From Methylobacter sp. BlB1 (GTDB lineage: Bacteria > Pseudomonadota > Gammaproteobacteria > Methylococcales > Methylomonadaceae): 64,000 nucleotides of DNA. The notes under the pieces are model-generated. The model made no database searches. It was not told where the DNA came from and saw only the letters and a list, made by a program, of their open reading frames with translations. The translations under genes and the position numbers were made by a program. Numbering within the stretch: the stretch's first letter is position 1; each line of letters opens with the position of its first letter. Below are positions 1 to 8,882 of the stretch, one piece after another. The stretch is from NCBI RefSeq assembly GCF_015476545.1, contig NZ_JADMKV010000002.1:62001-126000 (forward strand), read 5' to 3'.

Positions 1-1211
1 TGTTATCACTGCCGGAAGCATTGGCCAGAGTCAGAGCAGCCCTGCTGCCTGCCGCCGGCTCTGAAAAGGTGGCTTTAAAAGACGCCTTGGGACGCACCCT
101 GACGCAACCGGTTTACTCGCCCATCAATATACCTCATGAAAGAAACGCCGCGATGGATGGCTATGCCTTGGCCGCTAGTGACATAGCGCCGAATCAGCCT
201 TTTTCTCTGCATTTAGCCGGCACCTCCTGGGCCGGAAGACCGTTTCAGGGACAACTGCAACCGGGCGAATGCATCCGAATCTTTACTGGCGCGGTATTGC
301 CTGAACAGGCCGATACTGTCATCATGCAGGAGCAGGTGCGCGCCGACCGACAAACCATACATTTTCCGGCACAGGCACGGCCCTATCAGAATGTCCGCGA
401 AATCGGAGAAGATACCCGGCAAGACACCTGTCTGATTGCCCCACCTAAAAAGTTGACTGCCGCGGATTTAGGATTGCTGGCCTCTGCCGGCGTTTGCGAG
501 ATTACCGTCAAGCGTCGATTGAACATTGCTTTTTTCTCTACCGGCGATGAACTGACGGCCTTAGGCCAGGCGCTGCAAGCCGGGAAAATATATGACAGCA
601 ATCGCTATATTTTGAGCGGCCTGCTGGCCGATCCAGGCTATAGCATAGCCGATAAAGGCGTGATTGCCGATGACCGCGACAAACTGGAAGAAAACCTTGT
701 TGAAGCGGCCAAGAATTACGATGTCATCATCACAACAGGCGGTGCTTCGGTAGGCGAAGCCGATTTCGTCAAGGACGTACTGGCCAGCTGCGGCCAAGTC
801 AATTTCTGGAAGATTGCCATGAAGCCCGGAAAACCCCTGGCATTCGGCAAAATCGGCAATTGTTATTTTTTCGGACTGCCCGGCAATCCGGTTGCCGTCA
901 TTGCCACCTTTGACCAACTGGTCAAGCCAGCATTAAAGCAACTGGCCGGCGAGCCGTTTACCAAACCTCTACGATTGACGGCCATCTGCACAAGCTCGTT
1001 GAAAAAAGCGGCGGGACGGCAGGAGTTTCAGCGCGGCATACTGACCCAAAGCGATGCCGGCAAATTGCTTGTAGCCTCATCGGGAAAGCAGGGCTCACAC
1101 CTGCTCGGCTCATTCAGTCGTGCCAATTGCTATATTATCTTGCCGGCCGACTGCACGGGAGTGGAAGCCGGCGAGCAAGTGACCGTCGAGCCGTTCAGCC
1201 TGTTTGTGTAG
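1..1211 (+). CDS. moeA: Molybdopterin molybdenumtransferase, 5' end outside window
   Basis: MoeA inserts molybdate into adenylylated molybdopterin, the last step of molybdenum cofactor synthesis in the cytoplasm. The frame is open from the first bases of the window (reading from base 3: LSLPEALARVRAA), so the true start lies upstream; the TTG at 21 sits inside the conserved N-terminal helix and is not the start. Visible family motifs are the AMDGYA loop, the MPT-binding signature TTGGASVGEADFVK near 740-790, and PGKPLAFG followed by GLPGNPVAV near 825-900. About 402 residues are present against the usual 400-410, so only a few are missing. It converges on the minus-strand rhodanese gene 6 bp downstream. 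Family assignment is secure. Confidence 0.95.
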   Translation, partial: LSLPEALARVRAALLPAAGSEKVALKDALGRTLTQPVYSPINIPHERNAAMDGYALAASDIAPNQPFSLHLAGTSWAGRPFQGQLQPGECIRIFTGAVLPEQADTVIMQEQVRADRQTIHFPAQARPYQNVREIGEDTRQDTCLIAPPKKLTAADLGLLASAGVCEITVKRRLNIAFFSTGDELTALGQALQAGKIYDSNRYILSGLLADPGYSIADKGVIADDRDKLEENLVEAAKNYDVIITTGGASVGEADFVKDVLASCGQVNFWKIAMKPGKPLAFGKIGNCYFFGLPGNPVAVIATFDQLVKPALKQLAGEPFTKPLRLTAICTSSLKKAAGRQEFQRGILTQSDAGKLLVASSGKQGSHLLGSFSRANCYIILPADCTGVEAGEQVTVEPFSLFV

Positions 1212-1217
1212 AATAGA

Positions 1218-1541
1218 TTAATAGCGCGGCACCGAATTGTCGCATTCGCAAGACCAGGCGTCGATGCCGCCTCTCAGGTTTGAAACCTTTTCAAAGCCGT
1301 AATGCGCCAGATAGTCGGCGGCCTGTTGGCTGCGCATGCCGTGGTGGCAAATCACGACTATGTCCTGCTGTCGATCCAGTTCATCGAGTCTGTATGGAAT
1401 TTGATTCAGCGGAACCGACACACTCTTTTCGATATGCGCGTACTGAAACTCATGCGGCTCTCTGACATCCAGCAAAAACAGAGGCTCGCCATTTTGGATC
1501 TTATTTTTCAATTCAATCGCTGAAATTTGTTTTACAGACAT
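1218..1541 (-). CDS. Single-domain rhodanese-like sulfurtransferase
   Basis: A 107-residue single rhodanese domain, the size of GlpE/PspE-type proteins. The active-site loop is ICHHGMRS with the persulfide-forming cysteine at residue 65, preceded by the conserved LLDVREPHEF motif (about 24-32) and followed by LRGGIDAW. No signal peptide is visible, so it should act in the cytoplasm as a thiosulfate or persulfide sulfurtransferase; the substrate cannot be told from sequence. It lies 9 bp downstream of the aminotransferase on the same strand and is probably co-transcribed with it. Its neighbour moeA belongs to the sulfur-rich Moco pathway, but it is on the opposite strand, so a functional link is only a guess. 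Confidence 0.88.
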   Translation of the reverse strand: MSVKQISAIELKNKIQNGEPLFLLDVREPHEFQYAHIEKSVSVPLNQIPYRLDELDRQQDIVVICHHGMRSQQAADYLAHYGFEKVSNLRGGIDAWSCECDNSVPRY

Positions 1542-1550
1542 GATTACCTT

Positions 1551-2714
1551 CTATCTATTAATGAATCTTTCTAAACGGTGCATGGCAACAGCCATTCTAT
1601 CTATGGAAGTCGTATAGGCAAAACGGATGTAATGATTTGACTCATAGTCGCCAAAATCCTTGCCCGGCGTGATCGCCACGCCTTCGGCCTCTAAAAAATC
1701 CAGTGCGAATTGATAGCTGTCATCGGTAAATTTTGCACAATTGGCGTAAATATAAAAGGCGCCTTCCGGCTTAATCGGAATATCAAAGCCTAACCGCAAC
1801 AGGGTGTCATAGAGAAAATCGCGCCGGGCGGCAAACTCTGCCCGCCTGAATTCAAGCTCATCAAGCGTACGCTCATCAAAAGCGGCTAAAGCCGCATATT
1901 GAGAATGCGTGGGCGTGGAAATGAAAATATTCTGCGCCAGCCTCTCGGTGGCTTCAATAAACTCATCGGGCACAATCAACCAACCAATTCGCCAGCCGGT
2001 CATACCGAAATATTTGGAAAAACTGTTAATGATAAACACGTCGTCGCTGAACACCAGCGCTGTCGGTGCACTCTTGACATAAACCAGGCCGTGGTAAATC
2101 TCATCGGAATAAAAACATCCGCCTAGCTGATTGACCGCTTGAATGGCCGAATTCAGTATCGCCGGGTCGATAATCGTACCGGTAGGATTGGACGGCGAGG
2201 CAATCAGCGCTCCTTTAGTCGCTTCCGTCCAGTTCTCTCTTATCAATTCCGCTGTTAACTGATAACGGGTGCTCGAACCTACGGGCACTGCTCGGGTTCT
2301 GCCCTCGAACACTTTGACAAAATTACTGTTGCACGGATAACAGGGGTCCGCCATCAGCAGCTCTTCGCCTGGATTCAAACTGCTGCCCAGCGCCAGCAAA
2401 AAGGCGCCGGACGCGCCGGGCGTTACAAAAATGCGCTCCGGCGCTACTGCCACACCGTAGCGCTGCCGGTAAAAGCCGGCTATTTTTTCACGCAGTTCGG
2501 GCAGGCCCGCAGCCGGTGTGTATTTAATCTCGCCGGTTTGAATATGTTCGATACCAGCATCAATAATGGTCTGCGGTGTAGCAAAATCGGGCTCGCCGAT
2601 TTCCATATGGATAATATCCCTGCCCTCGCTTTCCAATTGCTTGGCGCGTCGAAGCAATTCCATAACGTAGAATGGAGAAATAGTCTGAGTCCGCTTAGCC
2701 AGTCTTTCGCTCAT
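1551..2714 (-). CDS. PLP-dependent class I/II aminotransferase
   Basis: A 387-residue fold-type I aminotransferase of the aspartate/aromatic/alanine group. Seen directly: the HMEIGEPDF N-terminal motif, SPSNPTGT at about 173-180, YSDEIYHGL at about 202-210, and the PLP lysine K234 in SFSKYFGMTGWRIGW; a C-terminal RFAYT motif supplies the arginine that usually binds the substrate carboxylate. Length is normal. It is the first gene of a two-gene minus-strand unit with the rhodanese and is divergent from dksA. Substrate specificity cannot be settled by eye; close relatives are often annotated as aspartate or alanine-pyruvate aminotransferases. Confidence 0.88.
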   Translation of the reverse strand: MSERLAKRTQTISPFYVMELLRRAKQLESEGRDIIHMEIGEPDFATPQTIIDAGIEHIQTGEIKYTPAAGLPELREKIAGFYRQRYGVAVAPERIFVTPGASGAFLLALGSSLNPGEELLMADPCYPCNSNFVKVFEGRTRAVPVGSSTRYQLTAELIRENWTEATKGALIASPSNPTGTIIDPAILNSAIQAVNQLGGCFYSDEIYHGLVYVKSAPTALVFSDDVFIINSFSKYFGMTGWRIGWLIVPDEFIEATERLAQNIFISTPTHSQYAALAAFDERTLDELEFRRAEFAARRDFLYDTLLRLGFDIPIKPEGAFYIYANCAKFTDDSYQFALDFLEAEGVAITPGKDFGDYESNHYIRFAYTTSIDRMAVAMHRLERFINR

Positions 2715-2756
2715 GTCTTATCGCTCGCCAAAAACTCTTAATGATACCAATAATTC

Positions 2757-2785
2757 TTGCCATCTTATTATGATTCTGATAAAAA
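2757..2785 (+). promoter_or_regulatory. Possible sigma70 promoter for dksA
   Basis: TTGCCA and TAAAAA are separated by 17 bp in the 108-bp divergent gap between the aminotransferase and dksA. The -35 match is good and the -10 is weak. A Shine-Dalgarno AGGAG follows just before the dksA ATG. This is the only plausible pair I found here; it is inferred from sequence alone. Confidence 0.3.
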
Positions 2786-2822
2786 TGCTCAGTTTTATTT
2801 ATCTTGTCTTAGGAGTTAAAGG

Positions 2823-3257
2823 ATGACCGATAGTTCTAAAACTGACGCATCACCTTTCAGTTTTACGCCTTATAAAGAAAAAGAAGGCGAAGAATATATG
2901 AGCGAGGCTCAACTAAAGCATTTTGAGACCATTCTAAGAAACTGGAAAGCTGAATTAATGCAGGAAGTTGACCGTACTGTGCACCACATGCAGGATGACG
3001 CCGCTAATTTCCCTGATCCTAATGACCGGGCGACTCAGGAGTCGGAATTCAGTCTGGAATTAAGAACTCGTGACCGCGAACGCAAACTGATCAAGAAAAT
3101 TGAAGAAGCCCTGAAAGAAATTGAATCGGGTGATTATGGCTATTGCGAATCATGCGGCATCGAGATCGGTGTGCGCCGCCTGGAAGCCAGGCCAACCGCC
3201 ACCTTGTGCATAGACTGCAAAACTCTCGATGAAATTCGGGAAAAACAAATGGGGTAG
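2823..3257 (+). CDS. dksA: RNA polymerase-binding transcription factor DksA
   Basis: DksA binds in the RNA polymerase secondary channel and, with ppGpp, retunes rRNA and amino-acid promoters. The 144-residue protein has the two-helix coiled coil with the acidic tip [12 protein letters not shown] (D65 and D68 correspond to the functional tip aspartates of the E. coli protein) and a canonical zinc finger with C108, C111, C129 and C132. The N-terminal extension of about 25 residues is variable in the family; a second in-frame ATG at residue 26 is possible, but the AGGAG ribosome site favours the ATG at 2823. It is directly followed by gluQ, the dksA-gluQ order known from many gammaproteobacteria. 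Confidence 0.97.
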   Translation: MTDSSKTDASPFSFTPYKEKEGEEYMSEAQLKHFETILRNWKAELMQEVDRTVHHMQDDAANFPDPNDRATQESEFSLELRTRDRERKLIKKIEEALKEIESGDYGYCESCGIEIGVRRLEARPTATLCIDCKTLDEIREKQMG

Positions 3258-3259
3258 AT

Positions 3260-4162
3260 CTGTCTCAGGACAAACAACCTTATATCGGCCGGTTTGCACC
3301 TTCGCCTACCGGCCCACTCCATTTCGGATCCTTATATACAGCCTTGGCCGGTTTTCTTCAAGCCCGATCGCAGAAAGGCAAGTGGCTGCTGCGCATCGAC
3401 GACCTCGATACGCCGCGAAACGCCAAGGGTTCAATCGATCACATCCTGAAAACGCTGGATATTTTCGGCCTGCATTGGGACGATAGTGTTTACTTTCAGA
3501 GCCATAATCTCGACGTTTACGAGGACGCGCTGCATGAATTGACAGAAAACCGGCTTATTTTTGCCTGTACATGCAGCCGCAAAATGCTTACTGAAACACA
3601 TCCGGAACAGGCTCAGTCCGATATTTATCCGGGCATCTGCCGGGACAGACCTCCCCCACCGCATACCGCCTATGCATTCCGCATCAAAACCGACAATCGC
3701 ATCATTTCATTTCAGGATGGTCTGCAAGGCTTCATCGCGCAGAACCTGGCTGAACAGCACGGCGATTTTATCCTGAAAAGAAAAGACGGCATCATAGCTT
3801 ATCAGTTCGCTGTCGTGGTCGATGACCACAGGCAGCAAATCAATCATGTCTTGCGCGGTTTTGATCTACTCGATTCGACGCCCAAACAAATCTATCTGCA
3901 GCAGCAACTGGGGCTCGCTACACCGCAATACATGCACGTGCCGATTATCATCGATACCCAGGGCTACAAGCTCAGTAAACAAACCCTGGCGCAGGCAGTC
4001 GATTTAAAAGCACCGAACAAGCTGATCTTTGAGCTGTTGACCTTATTAAAACAAGCGCCCCCGGACGAACTTAAACATGCCGAAACCACCGAACTGCTTA
4101 ACTGGGCCATTGCTCACTGGAACCCGAACCCTCTGGAGAAATTGCGTGCAATCAGCCGATGA
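3260..4162 (+). CDS. gluQ: Glutamyl-Q tRNA(Asp) synthetase, apparent non-AUG start
   Basis: GluQRS attaches glutamate to queuosine at position 34 of tRNA-Asp. The frame contains the HIGH-type ATP site FAPSPTGPLHFG (from about 3292), a zinc site with CTCS and the downstream YPGIC, and the KMSKS-like YKLSKQT near 3964. No tRNA-binding C-terminal domain is present, as expected for this truncated GluRS paralogue. Between the upstream in-frame stop at 3230 and the HIGH motif there is no ATG, GTG or TTG. The TTG at 3344 would delete the HIGH motif, so I place the start at CTG 3260, 2 nt after the dksA stop, giving 300 residues against about 300 in relatives. Translation would depend on coupling to dksA. 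The alternatives are a base error in the sequence or a recently lost start codon. Confidence 0.85.
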   Translation: MSQDKQPYIGRFAPSPTGPLHFGSLYTALAGFLQARSQKGKWLLRIDDLDTPRNAKGSIDHILKTLDIFGLHWDDSVYFQSHNLDVYEDALHELTENRLIFACTCSRKMLTETHPEQAQSDIYPGICRDRPPPPHTAYAFRIKTDNRIISFQDGLQGFIAQNLAEQHGDFILKRKDGIIAYQFAVVVDDHRQQINHVLRGFDLLDSTPKQIYLQQQLGLATPQYMHVPIIIDTQGYKLSKQTLAQAVDLKAPNKLIFELLTLLKQAPPDELKHAETTELLNWAIAHWNPNPLEKLRAISR

Positions 4163-4201
4163 ATTAACTAAGGCATTTGCCAAATAAGGATTAAAAAAAA
4201 C

Positions 4202-6139
4202 ATGTCAGACGTTAAAATTTACGACGTACAACCGGAAATCGCTGCCAGCGCGCATATTAACACCGAAACGTACAAAGCACTTTACCAACACTCTATTGAT
4301 GACCCCGAAGCGTTCTGGGCGGAACAGGCAGAGCAGTTTCTGAACTGGAGCAAGCGCTGGGATACGGTCATGGCATACGATTTCCCCAAAGGCCATATCC
4401 GCTGGTTCGAAGGCGGGAAACTCAATGTCAGCGTCAATTGCCTGGACCGCCACTTGCCTACTCGCGGCGACCAGACGGCCATTGTCTGGGAAGGCGACAA
4501 TCCGGCTCATGATAAAAAAGTCACTTACCGCGAACTGCACGAACAGGTCTGTAAATTTGCCAATGTTTTAAAAGCGCAAGGCGTCAAAAAAGGCGATCGC
4601 GTCTGCATTTATCTGCCTATGATTGCCGAGGCGGCAGTCGTCATGCTGGCCTGCACGCGCATCGGCGCCGTGCATTCAATCGTTTTCGGCGGCTTTTCCG
4701 CTGACGCATTAAAAGATCGCATCATCGATGCGGACTGCCGATACCTGGTCTGCGCCGACGAAAGCAATCGCGGCGGCAAGACCGCCCCCTTAAAAGTTAA
4801 TGTCGATAAAGCGGCTGCGAATTGCCCCAGACTTGAAAAAGTCATCGTCATCAAAAATACCGGCGTGGACATAGACTGGCATAAACATCGCGACATCTGG
4901 TATCACGAAGCCATGGCCGAAGCTTCAACAGATTGTCCGGCCGAAGCCATGGACGCGGAAGATCCGCTGTTTATCCTGTATACATCAGGCTCCACCGGCA
5001 AGCCCAAAGGCGTCCTGCACACGACCGGCGGTTATCTGCTGTATGCGGCCATGACCCACAAATATATCTTCGATTATCACGACGGCGACATTTACTGGTG
5101 CACGGCCGATATCGGCTGGGTCACGGGCCATTCCTACAGCATTTACGGGCCATTATGCAACGGCGCCACGACGCTGCTGTTCGAAGGCGTACCGACTTAT
5201 CCGGAAGCCGATCGGTTCTGGCGAATTATCGACAAGCATCAGGTCAACATTTTCTATACCGCGCCGACCGCCATCCGAGCCCTAATGGCGCAGGGCGATG
5301 ATTTTGTCACGCGCACCGACCGCAGCAGCCTCAGGATTCTCGGCAGCGTCGGCGAGCCGATCAATCCGGAAGCCTGGGAATGGTATTATCACGTGGTCGG
5401 CAATGGCCGCTGCCCGATCATGGATACCTGGTGGCAAACCGAAACCGGCGGCATCATGATTACGCCCCTGCCCGGCGCCATTGCGCTGAAACCAGGCTCC
5501 GCCACCTTGCCGTTTTTCGGCATCAAACCCGAGATCGTCGATAATGAAGGCCGTCTGCTGGAAGGCGCCGCCGAGGGCATTCTGGTCATCAGCCGTTCAT
5601 GGCCTGGACAGGCCCGAACGGTTTATGGCGATCATCAACGCTTTATCGACACTTATTTCAAGAACTATCCCGGCTATTATTTTGCCGGCGATGGTACGCG
5701 GCGCGATCAGGACGGCTATTACTGGATCACCGGGCGCGTTGATGACGTGATCAATGTGTCCGGGCACCGCATGGGCACAGCCGAAGTTGAAAGCGCACTG
5801 GTGCTGCATGAAGATGTCGCTGAAGCGGCCGTGGTCGGCTACCCTCACGACATCAAAGGTCAAGGCATCTATGCCTACGTGACATTAAATGTCGGTGTAG
5901 AGCCCACTGAAAAACTCAAACAGGAACTGATCGAGCTGGTGAGAAAAGAAATCGGCGCTATCGCACATCCTGATGTGATTCAATGGGCGCCAGGGCTGCC
6001 GAAAACGCGTTCAGGAAAGATCATGCGCCGAATCCTGCGCAAAGTGGCATCCAATGAGATCAGCAATCTCGGCGATACGTCTACCCTGGCTGACCCATCC
6101 GTCGTTGAAGATATTATCGATCATCGAGCCAATAAGTAG
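4202..6139 (+). CDS. acs: Acetyl-coenzyme A synthetase
   Basis: AMP-forming acetate-CoA ligase, which converts acetate, ATP and CoA to acetyl-CoA through acetyl-AMP in the cytoplasm. At 645 residues it is full length. The adenylation core shows [11 protein letters not shown] (about residues 260-270), WWQTETGG, the hinge region [17 protein letters not shown], and the C-terminal [11 protein letters not shown], whose lysine K606 is the one regulated by reversible acetylation in characterised Acs proteins. The gene stands alone 39 bp after gluQ, with an A-rich stretch before the ATG, and converges with the flippase gene. In a methanotroph-like organism it would mainly serve acetate scavenging; that role is inferred. 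Confidence 0.97.
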   Translation: MSDVKIYDVQPEIAASAHINTETYKALYQHSIDDPEAFWAEQAEQFLNWSKRWDTVMAYDFPKGHIRWFEGGKLNVSVNCLDRHLPTRGDQTAIVWEGDNPAHDKKVTYRELHEQVCKFANVLKAQGVKKGDRVCIYLPMIAEAAVVMLACTRIGAVHSIVFGGFSADALKDRIIDADCRYLVCADESNRGGKTAPLKVNVDKAAANCPRLEKVIVIKNTGVDIDWHKHRDIWYHEAMAEASTDCPAEAMDAEDPLFILYTSGSTGKPKGVLHTTGGYLLYAAMTHKYIFDYHDGDIYWCTADIGWVTGHSYSIYGPLCNGATTLLFEGVPTYPEADRFWRIIDKHQVNIFYTAPTAIRALMAQGDDFVTRTDRSSLRILGSVGEPINPEAWEWYYHVVGNGRCPIMDTWWQTETGGIMITPLPGAIALKPGSATLPFFGIKPEIVDNEGRLLEGAAEGILVISRSWPGQARTVYGDHQRFIDTYFKNYPGYYFAGDGTRRDQDGYYWITGRVDDVINVSGHRMGTAEVESALVLHEDVAEAAVVGYPHDIKGQGIYAYVTLNVGVEPTEKLKQELIELVRKEIGAIAHPDVIQWAPGLPKTRSGKIMRRILRKVASNEISNLGDTSTLADPSVVEDIIDHRANK

Positions 6140-6176
6140 GACTCACGCCGGCGGGAAAAGATAACAGCACCTCTCT

Positions 6177-7652
6177 TTAAGCCGGCTTTACCACTATCTT
6201 GCGCCTTTCAAAGAGCGCGACACTTAAAAGATAGACCAGCATCAGTCCGCCGGCAGATAGCCATGCCGGCCGGCCGGCATCGAGCGGCAATTGCTCATGC
6301 GCCAGATACAACGCGATGCCGAGGCTGGTATAGCCAACCACGCGCTTGAGGTCATAAGCCACCGGGTAATACTTCCTGCCCAGCACATAAGAGACGATGA
6401 CCATCGCGCCATAACAGGCCAGTGTCGCCCAGGCCGAACCTATATACCCCATCGTAGGGATCAACCAGATATTGAGCACGATTGTCAAAGCTGCACCGGC
6501 CAATGACACAAAAGCACCCATTACGGTGCGATCGGTCAGCTTGTACCAGATCGACAGATTGACATAAATACCCAGGCACAGATTGGCCAGCAACAATATC
6601 GGTACAACTTCAAGCCCTGCGCGAAACTCCTCGCCGATAAAATATTTAAAGAAATCGATGAACAATGTCACCATCAAAAAGATAAACACGCAGAAAATCA
6701 CGAAAAACTTGAGCACATCGGCATAGACCTTGCGCGCATCGCTGTTGCCGGCATAGGCGAAAAAAAACGGCTCGGCGGCATAACGGAAAGCCTGAATGAA
6801 CAATGACATCAAAATCGAAAGCTTATAGCAGGCGCTGTAAATGCCGAGCATTTTCAGATTAGTGACATCATCATAAGGCAGCAGATATTTGAGCAAGGCG
6901 CGATCGAGCATTTCGTTGATAATGCCGGCGAAGCCGATCACGACCATCGGCAGCGAATAGCGCAGCATGCGGCCGAACAATTGCCGGTCGAAGCCCCAGG
7001 TCAGTCCTCTAAACTGCGGAATTAACAGTAAAAACTTGAATATGCTGGCCAGCAGATTGGCGATAAAGATGTAGCCCACGCCAATAGCCGGATCATAAAC
7101 CCGACTTACCCAGGAACCAGGACTTTGCCCGAGCGCCTTGGGGCAATAAACGATGAAAAACAGGCTCAGCAGGATCGTTATCATGATCTCGGCCATCTTG
7201 ATGCCGGCAAAACGCAGTGCCTTGTTTTCGGCCCGCAGCCTTGCGAAAGGAATTGCAGTCATTGCATCCAGTGTCAGAATGATTGCAAACCACAGCACGT
7301 ATTCCGGATGATCAGCATAATGCAGTGCTGCCGATAGCGGTGCATTAATCCACCTGATGAGCAGAAAAAAGCCCAGATTGACCAGAACGACAAAGATCAG
7401 CGCCGTCGAATATGCCGTATCGCGCCCGGGCGACTCCTTGTCGCGGAAACGAAAATAGCCCGTTTCAAACCCGAACAGCAACAGCACGGAAAAAAATCCC
7501 GCATAGGCGTAAAACTCCGACACCACGCCATATTCCGCCGCTGAAAAATAATAGGTATAAAGCGGCACCAAAAGATAGTTGAGAAAGCGCCCGAAAATAC
7601 TGCTGATGCCATAGATTGCAGTTTGGGACGCCAGTTTTTTTATAATGCCCAT
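6177..7652 (-). CDS. Polysaccharide biosynthesis flippase (Wzx/MVF-type)
   Basis: A 491-residue polytopic membrane protein with about 14 predicted transmembrane segments and the N-terminal pattern of O-antigen/exopolysaccharide flippases (AIYGISSIFGRFLNYLLVPLYT). Such proteins of the MATE/MVF superfamily flip lipid-linked oligosaccharides across the inner membrane. No glycosyltransferases or polymerase lie next to it, so its substrate is unknown; isolated copies like this occur in many genomes. The C-terminus is basic (ERRKIVVKP). It converges on acs with only 37 bp between the stop codons. Confidence 0.8.
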   Translation of the reverse strand: MGIIKKLASQTAIYGISSIFGRFLNYLLVPLYTYYFSAAEYGVVSEFYAYAGFFSVLLLFGFETGYFRFRDKESPGRDTAYSTALIFVVLVNLGFFLLIRWINAPLSAALHYADHPEYVLWFAIILTLDAMTAIPFARLRAENKALRFAGIKMAEIMITILLSLFFIVYCPKALGQSPGSWVSRVYDPAIGVGYIFIANLLASIFKFLLLIPQFRGLTWGFDRQLFGRMLRYSLPMVVIGFAGIINEMLDRALLKYLLPYDDVTNLKMLGIYSACYKLSILMSLFIQAFRYAAEPFFFAYAGNSDARKVYADVLKFFVIFCVFIFLMVTLFIDFFKYFIGEEFRAGLEVVPILLLANLCLGIYVNLSIWYKLTDRTVMGAFVSLAGAALTIVLNIWLIPTMGYIGSAWATLACYGAMVIVSYVLGRKYYPVAYDLKRVVGYTSLGIALYLAHEQLPLDAGRPAWLSAGGLMLVYLLSVALFERRKIVVKPA

Positions 7653-7965
7653 TTAAGTTTGTTGATCGATTAAGGAAATACTCGGGCTGATGAGTACGTA
7701 TGCTCAAGCAGCCCCGGAATTTAGATCGCTCATGCGGTTCCGGTCAGTAGGCTTGGCATTATATAACTGATATTGCCGTGATGAGGTTTTTTGTCACTTG
7801 TCGTGCTACAGCAGTTCTTAACTGGATGAACTTTACCAGATAGCGGACTTGATGTTTATCCGAACCAGAAGCTGAACACGATGACATAAAGAACACTAAA
7901 TTGCTCATCCCTGAGGTAAACAGATCGAAAGACAAGACTATTGGCAGAGCGTTTATCCTATTGGA
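7653..7965. other. Intergenic stretch without recognised genes
   Basis: This 313-bp gap between the flippase start and the chaB stop shows no reading frame of note on either strand, no clear hairpin followed by a T-run, and no repeat that I could match elsewhere in the window. It presumably carries the flippase promoter. Confidence 0.5.
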
Positions 7966-8199
7966 TCAATGCTTTTTTTCGACCCAATCGTCACCGCGCT
8001 TTTCATATTTCTTTTTCACGGCCGACCAAGCTACTTTGTGGGCTACCGTCTCTCTGTCGTCGTCACTGGAGCGGCGCTCCTCAGGCTTCTTGTATTCATC
8101 CCAGGCATTGTTATAGGCCGACAGATAGATCTCCTGTCCATGCGTGGGCAAATGATTTTTTACATTATCAGGCAAGTCGCTCAAACTCTTGTAAGGCAT
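7966..8199 (-). CDS. chaB: ChaB family protein
   Basis: A 77-residue acidic/basic protein with the ChaB signature: MPYKSLSDLPDNVKNHLPTH, then a helix ending in NNAWDEY and the terminal AWSAVKKKYEK block. In enterobacteria chaB sits beside the ChaA cation antiporter, but its own function is unclear and related small proteins are widespread. Here it follows a coiled-coil protein gene and no antiporter is nearby. An AAGAT-rich stretch precedes the ATG. The family is confident; the cellular role is not. Confidence 0.85.
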   Translation of the reverse strand: MPYKSLSDLPDNVKNHLPTHGQEIYLSAYNNAWDEYKKPEERRSSDDDRETVAHKVAWSAVKKKYEKRGDDWVEKKH

Positions 8200-8256
8200 G
8201 ATCTTCTCCCGAATTTAAGAAAATATTCAGCTGCCGGATGTTTTTAAATCTCTTGG

Positions 8257-8544
8257 CTAATGAAACCTGGCAGTCGTCAAGTTCACCGACTCACCCAGGT
8301 TATTTGAGGCGGCTTCCAGATCGGCCTTAAGACTTTCCCAAACGTCATCGCGGGCCTGCTGCAGTTCATCCAGTTTTCCCTGCACAATATCCAGTTTCTG
8401 CTGCAGCTCGCCGATCTGCTTGTCATACTCAGCTTTGACATCGGCCTCCGTTTCATTCGCCCTGACTTTTAGCTGGTCAATCGCGGCGCTCCACTCGGTC
8501 AGCTGTGTTTGCAGTTTGTGCTGATAAACTTCCCGCTGTTTCAT
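8257..8544 (-). CDS. Small coiled-coil protein, sll1863 stress-protein-like
   Basis: A 95-residue protein that is almost all helix. Heptad-like spacing of L, I and A runs from about residue 10 to 75 (EYDKQIGELQQKLDIVQGKL is typical), with many K/E/Q and no cysteine. This composition and size match the sll1863/coiled-coil stress-response group, which is often induced by osmotic or light stress, but that identity rests on general appearance. It sits upstream of chaB on the same strand with a 57-bp gap. An AGGAGATC ribosome site lies just before the ATG. No transmembrane segment or signal peptide is present. Confidence 0.7.
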   Translation of the reverse strand: MKQREVYQHKLQTQLTEWSAAIDQLKVRANETEADVKAEYDKQIGELQQKLDIVQGKLDELQQARDDVWESLKADLEAASNNLGESVNLTTARFH

Positions 8545-8681
8545 GAGGATCTCCTGATACGAGTTAATCAGGGTTTGACGTATACAGCACGATCTCCAAA
8601 CCGGCTGTCGTGGATTTATTCCAAAATGACTGCCTCCCGGTCGGAGAAGTTCCTCGACCTGCTTGTTCGGGCTTCAGGCAT

Positions 8682-8716
8682 AAAAAAGGGTTGGTTTTTT
8701 ACGCCAACCCTTTTTC
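8682..8716 (-). terminator. Rho-independent terminator of the cyd operon
   Basis: A perfect hairpin: AAAAAGGGTTGG at 8683-8694 pairs with CCAACCCTTTTT at 8704-8715 around a 9-nt loop. On the minus strand the stem is followed by a run of T, directly after the cydX stop. The flanking A and T runs would let it work in both directions. Confidence 0.85.
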
Positions 8717-8718
8717 AA

Positions 8719-8862
8719 TTACGAATCGCCTTTTTGCACAGTATCGCAAGACTGATCAATGCCCTCGTTATCGATATCGCAATTTGATTCCAGCCACATA
8801 GCGTTGATGACGGCAAAAGCAGCGGCGAAGCTGGCGCCCAATATCCAGGTGAAATACCACAT
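8719..8862 (-). CDS. cydX: Cytochrome bd oxidase small subunit CydX
   Basis: A 47-residue ORF beginning MWYFTWILGASFAAAFAVIN and continuing AMWLE, the unmistakable CydX signature of a single membrane helix that binds CydA and stabilises the haems of cytochrome bd. It starts 20 bp after the cydB stop and has a ribosome site (AAGAGGAG) before the ATG. Unusually, the protein continues for 22 residues after the WLE motif with an acidic tail containing two cysteines (SNCDIDNEGIDQSC); the E. coli protein is 37 residues. A hairpin terminator follows immediately. It is encoded last in cydP-cydA-cydB-cydX. Confidence 0.93.
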   Translation of the reverse strand: MWYFTWILGASFAAAFAVINAMWLESNCDIDNEGIDQSCDTVQKGDS

Positions 8863-8882
8863 GCGTGTTTCTCCTCTTAATC

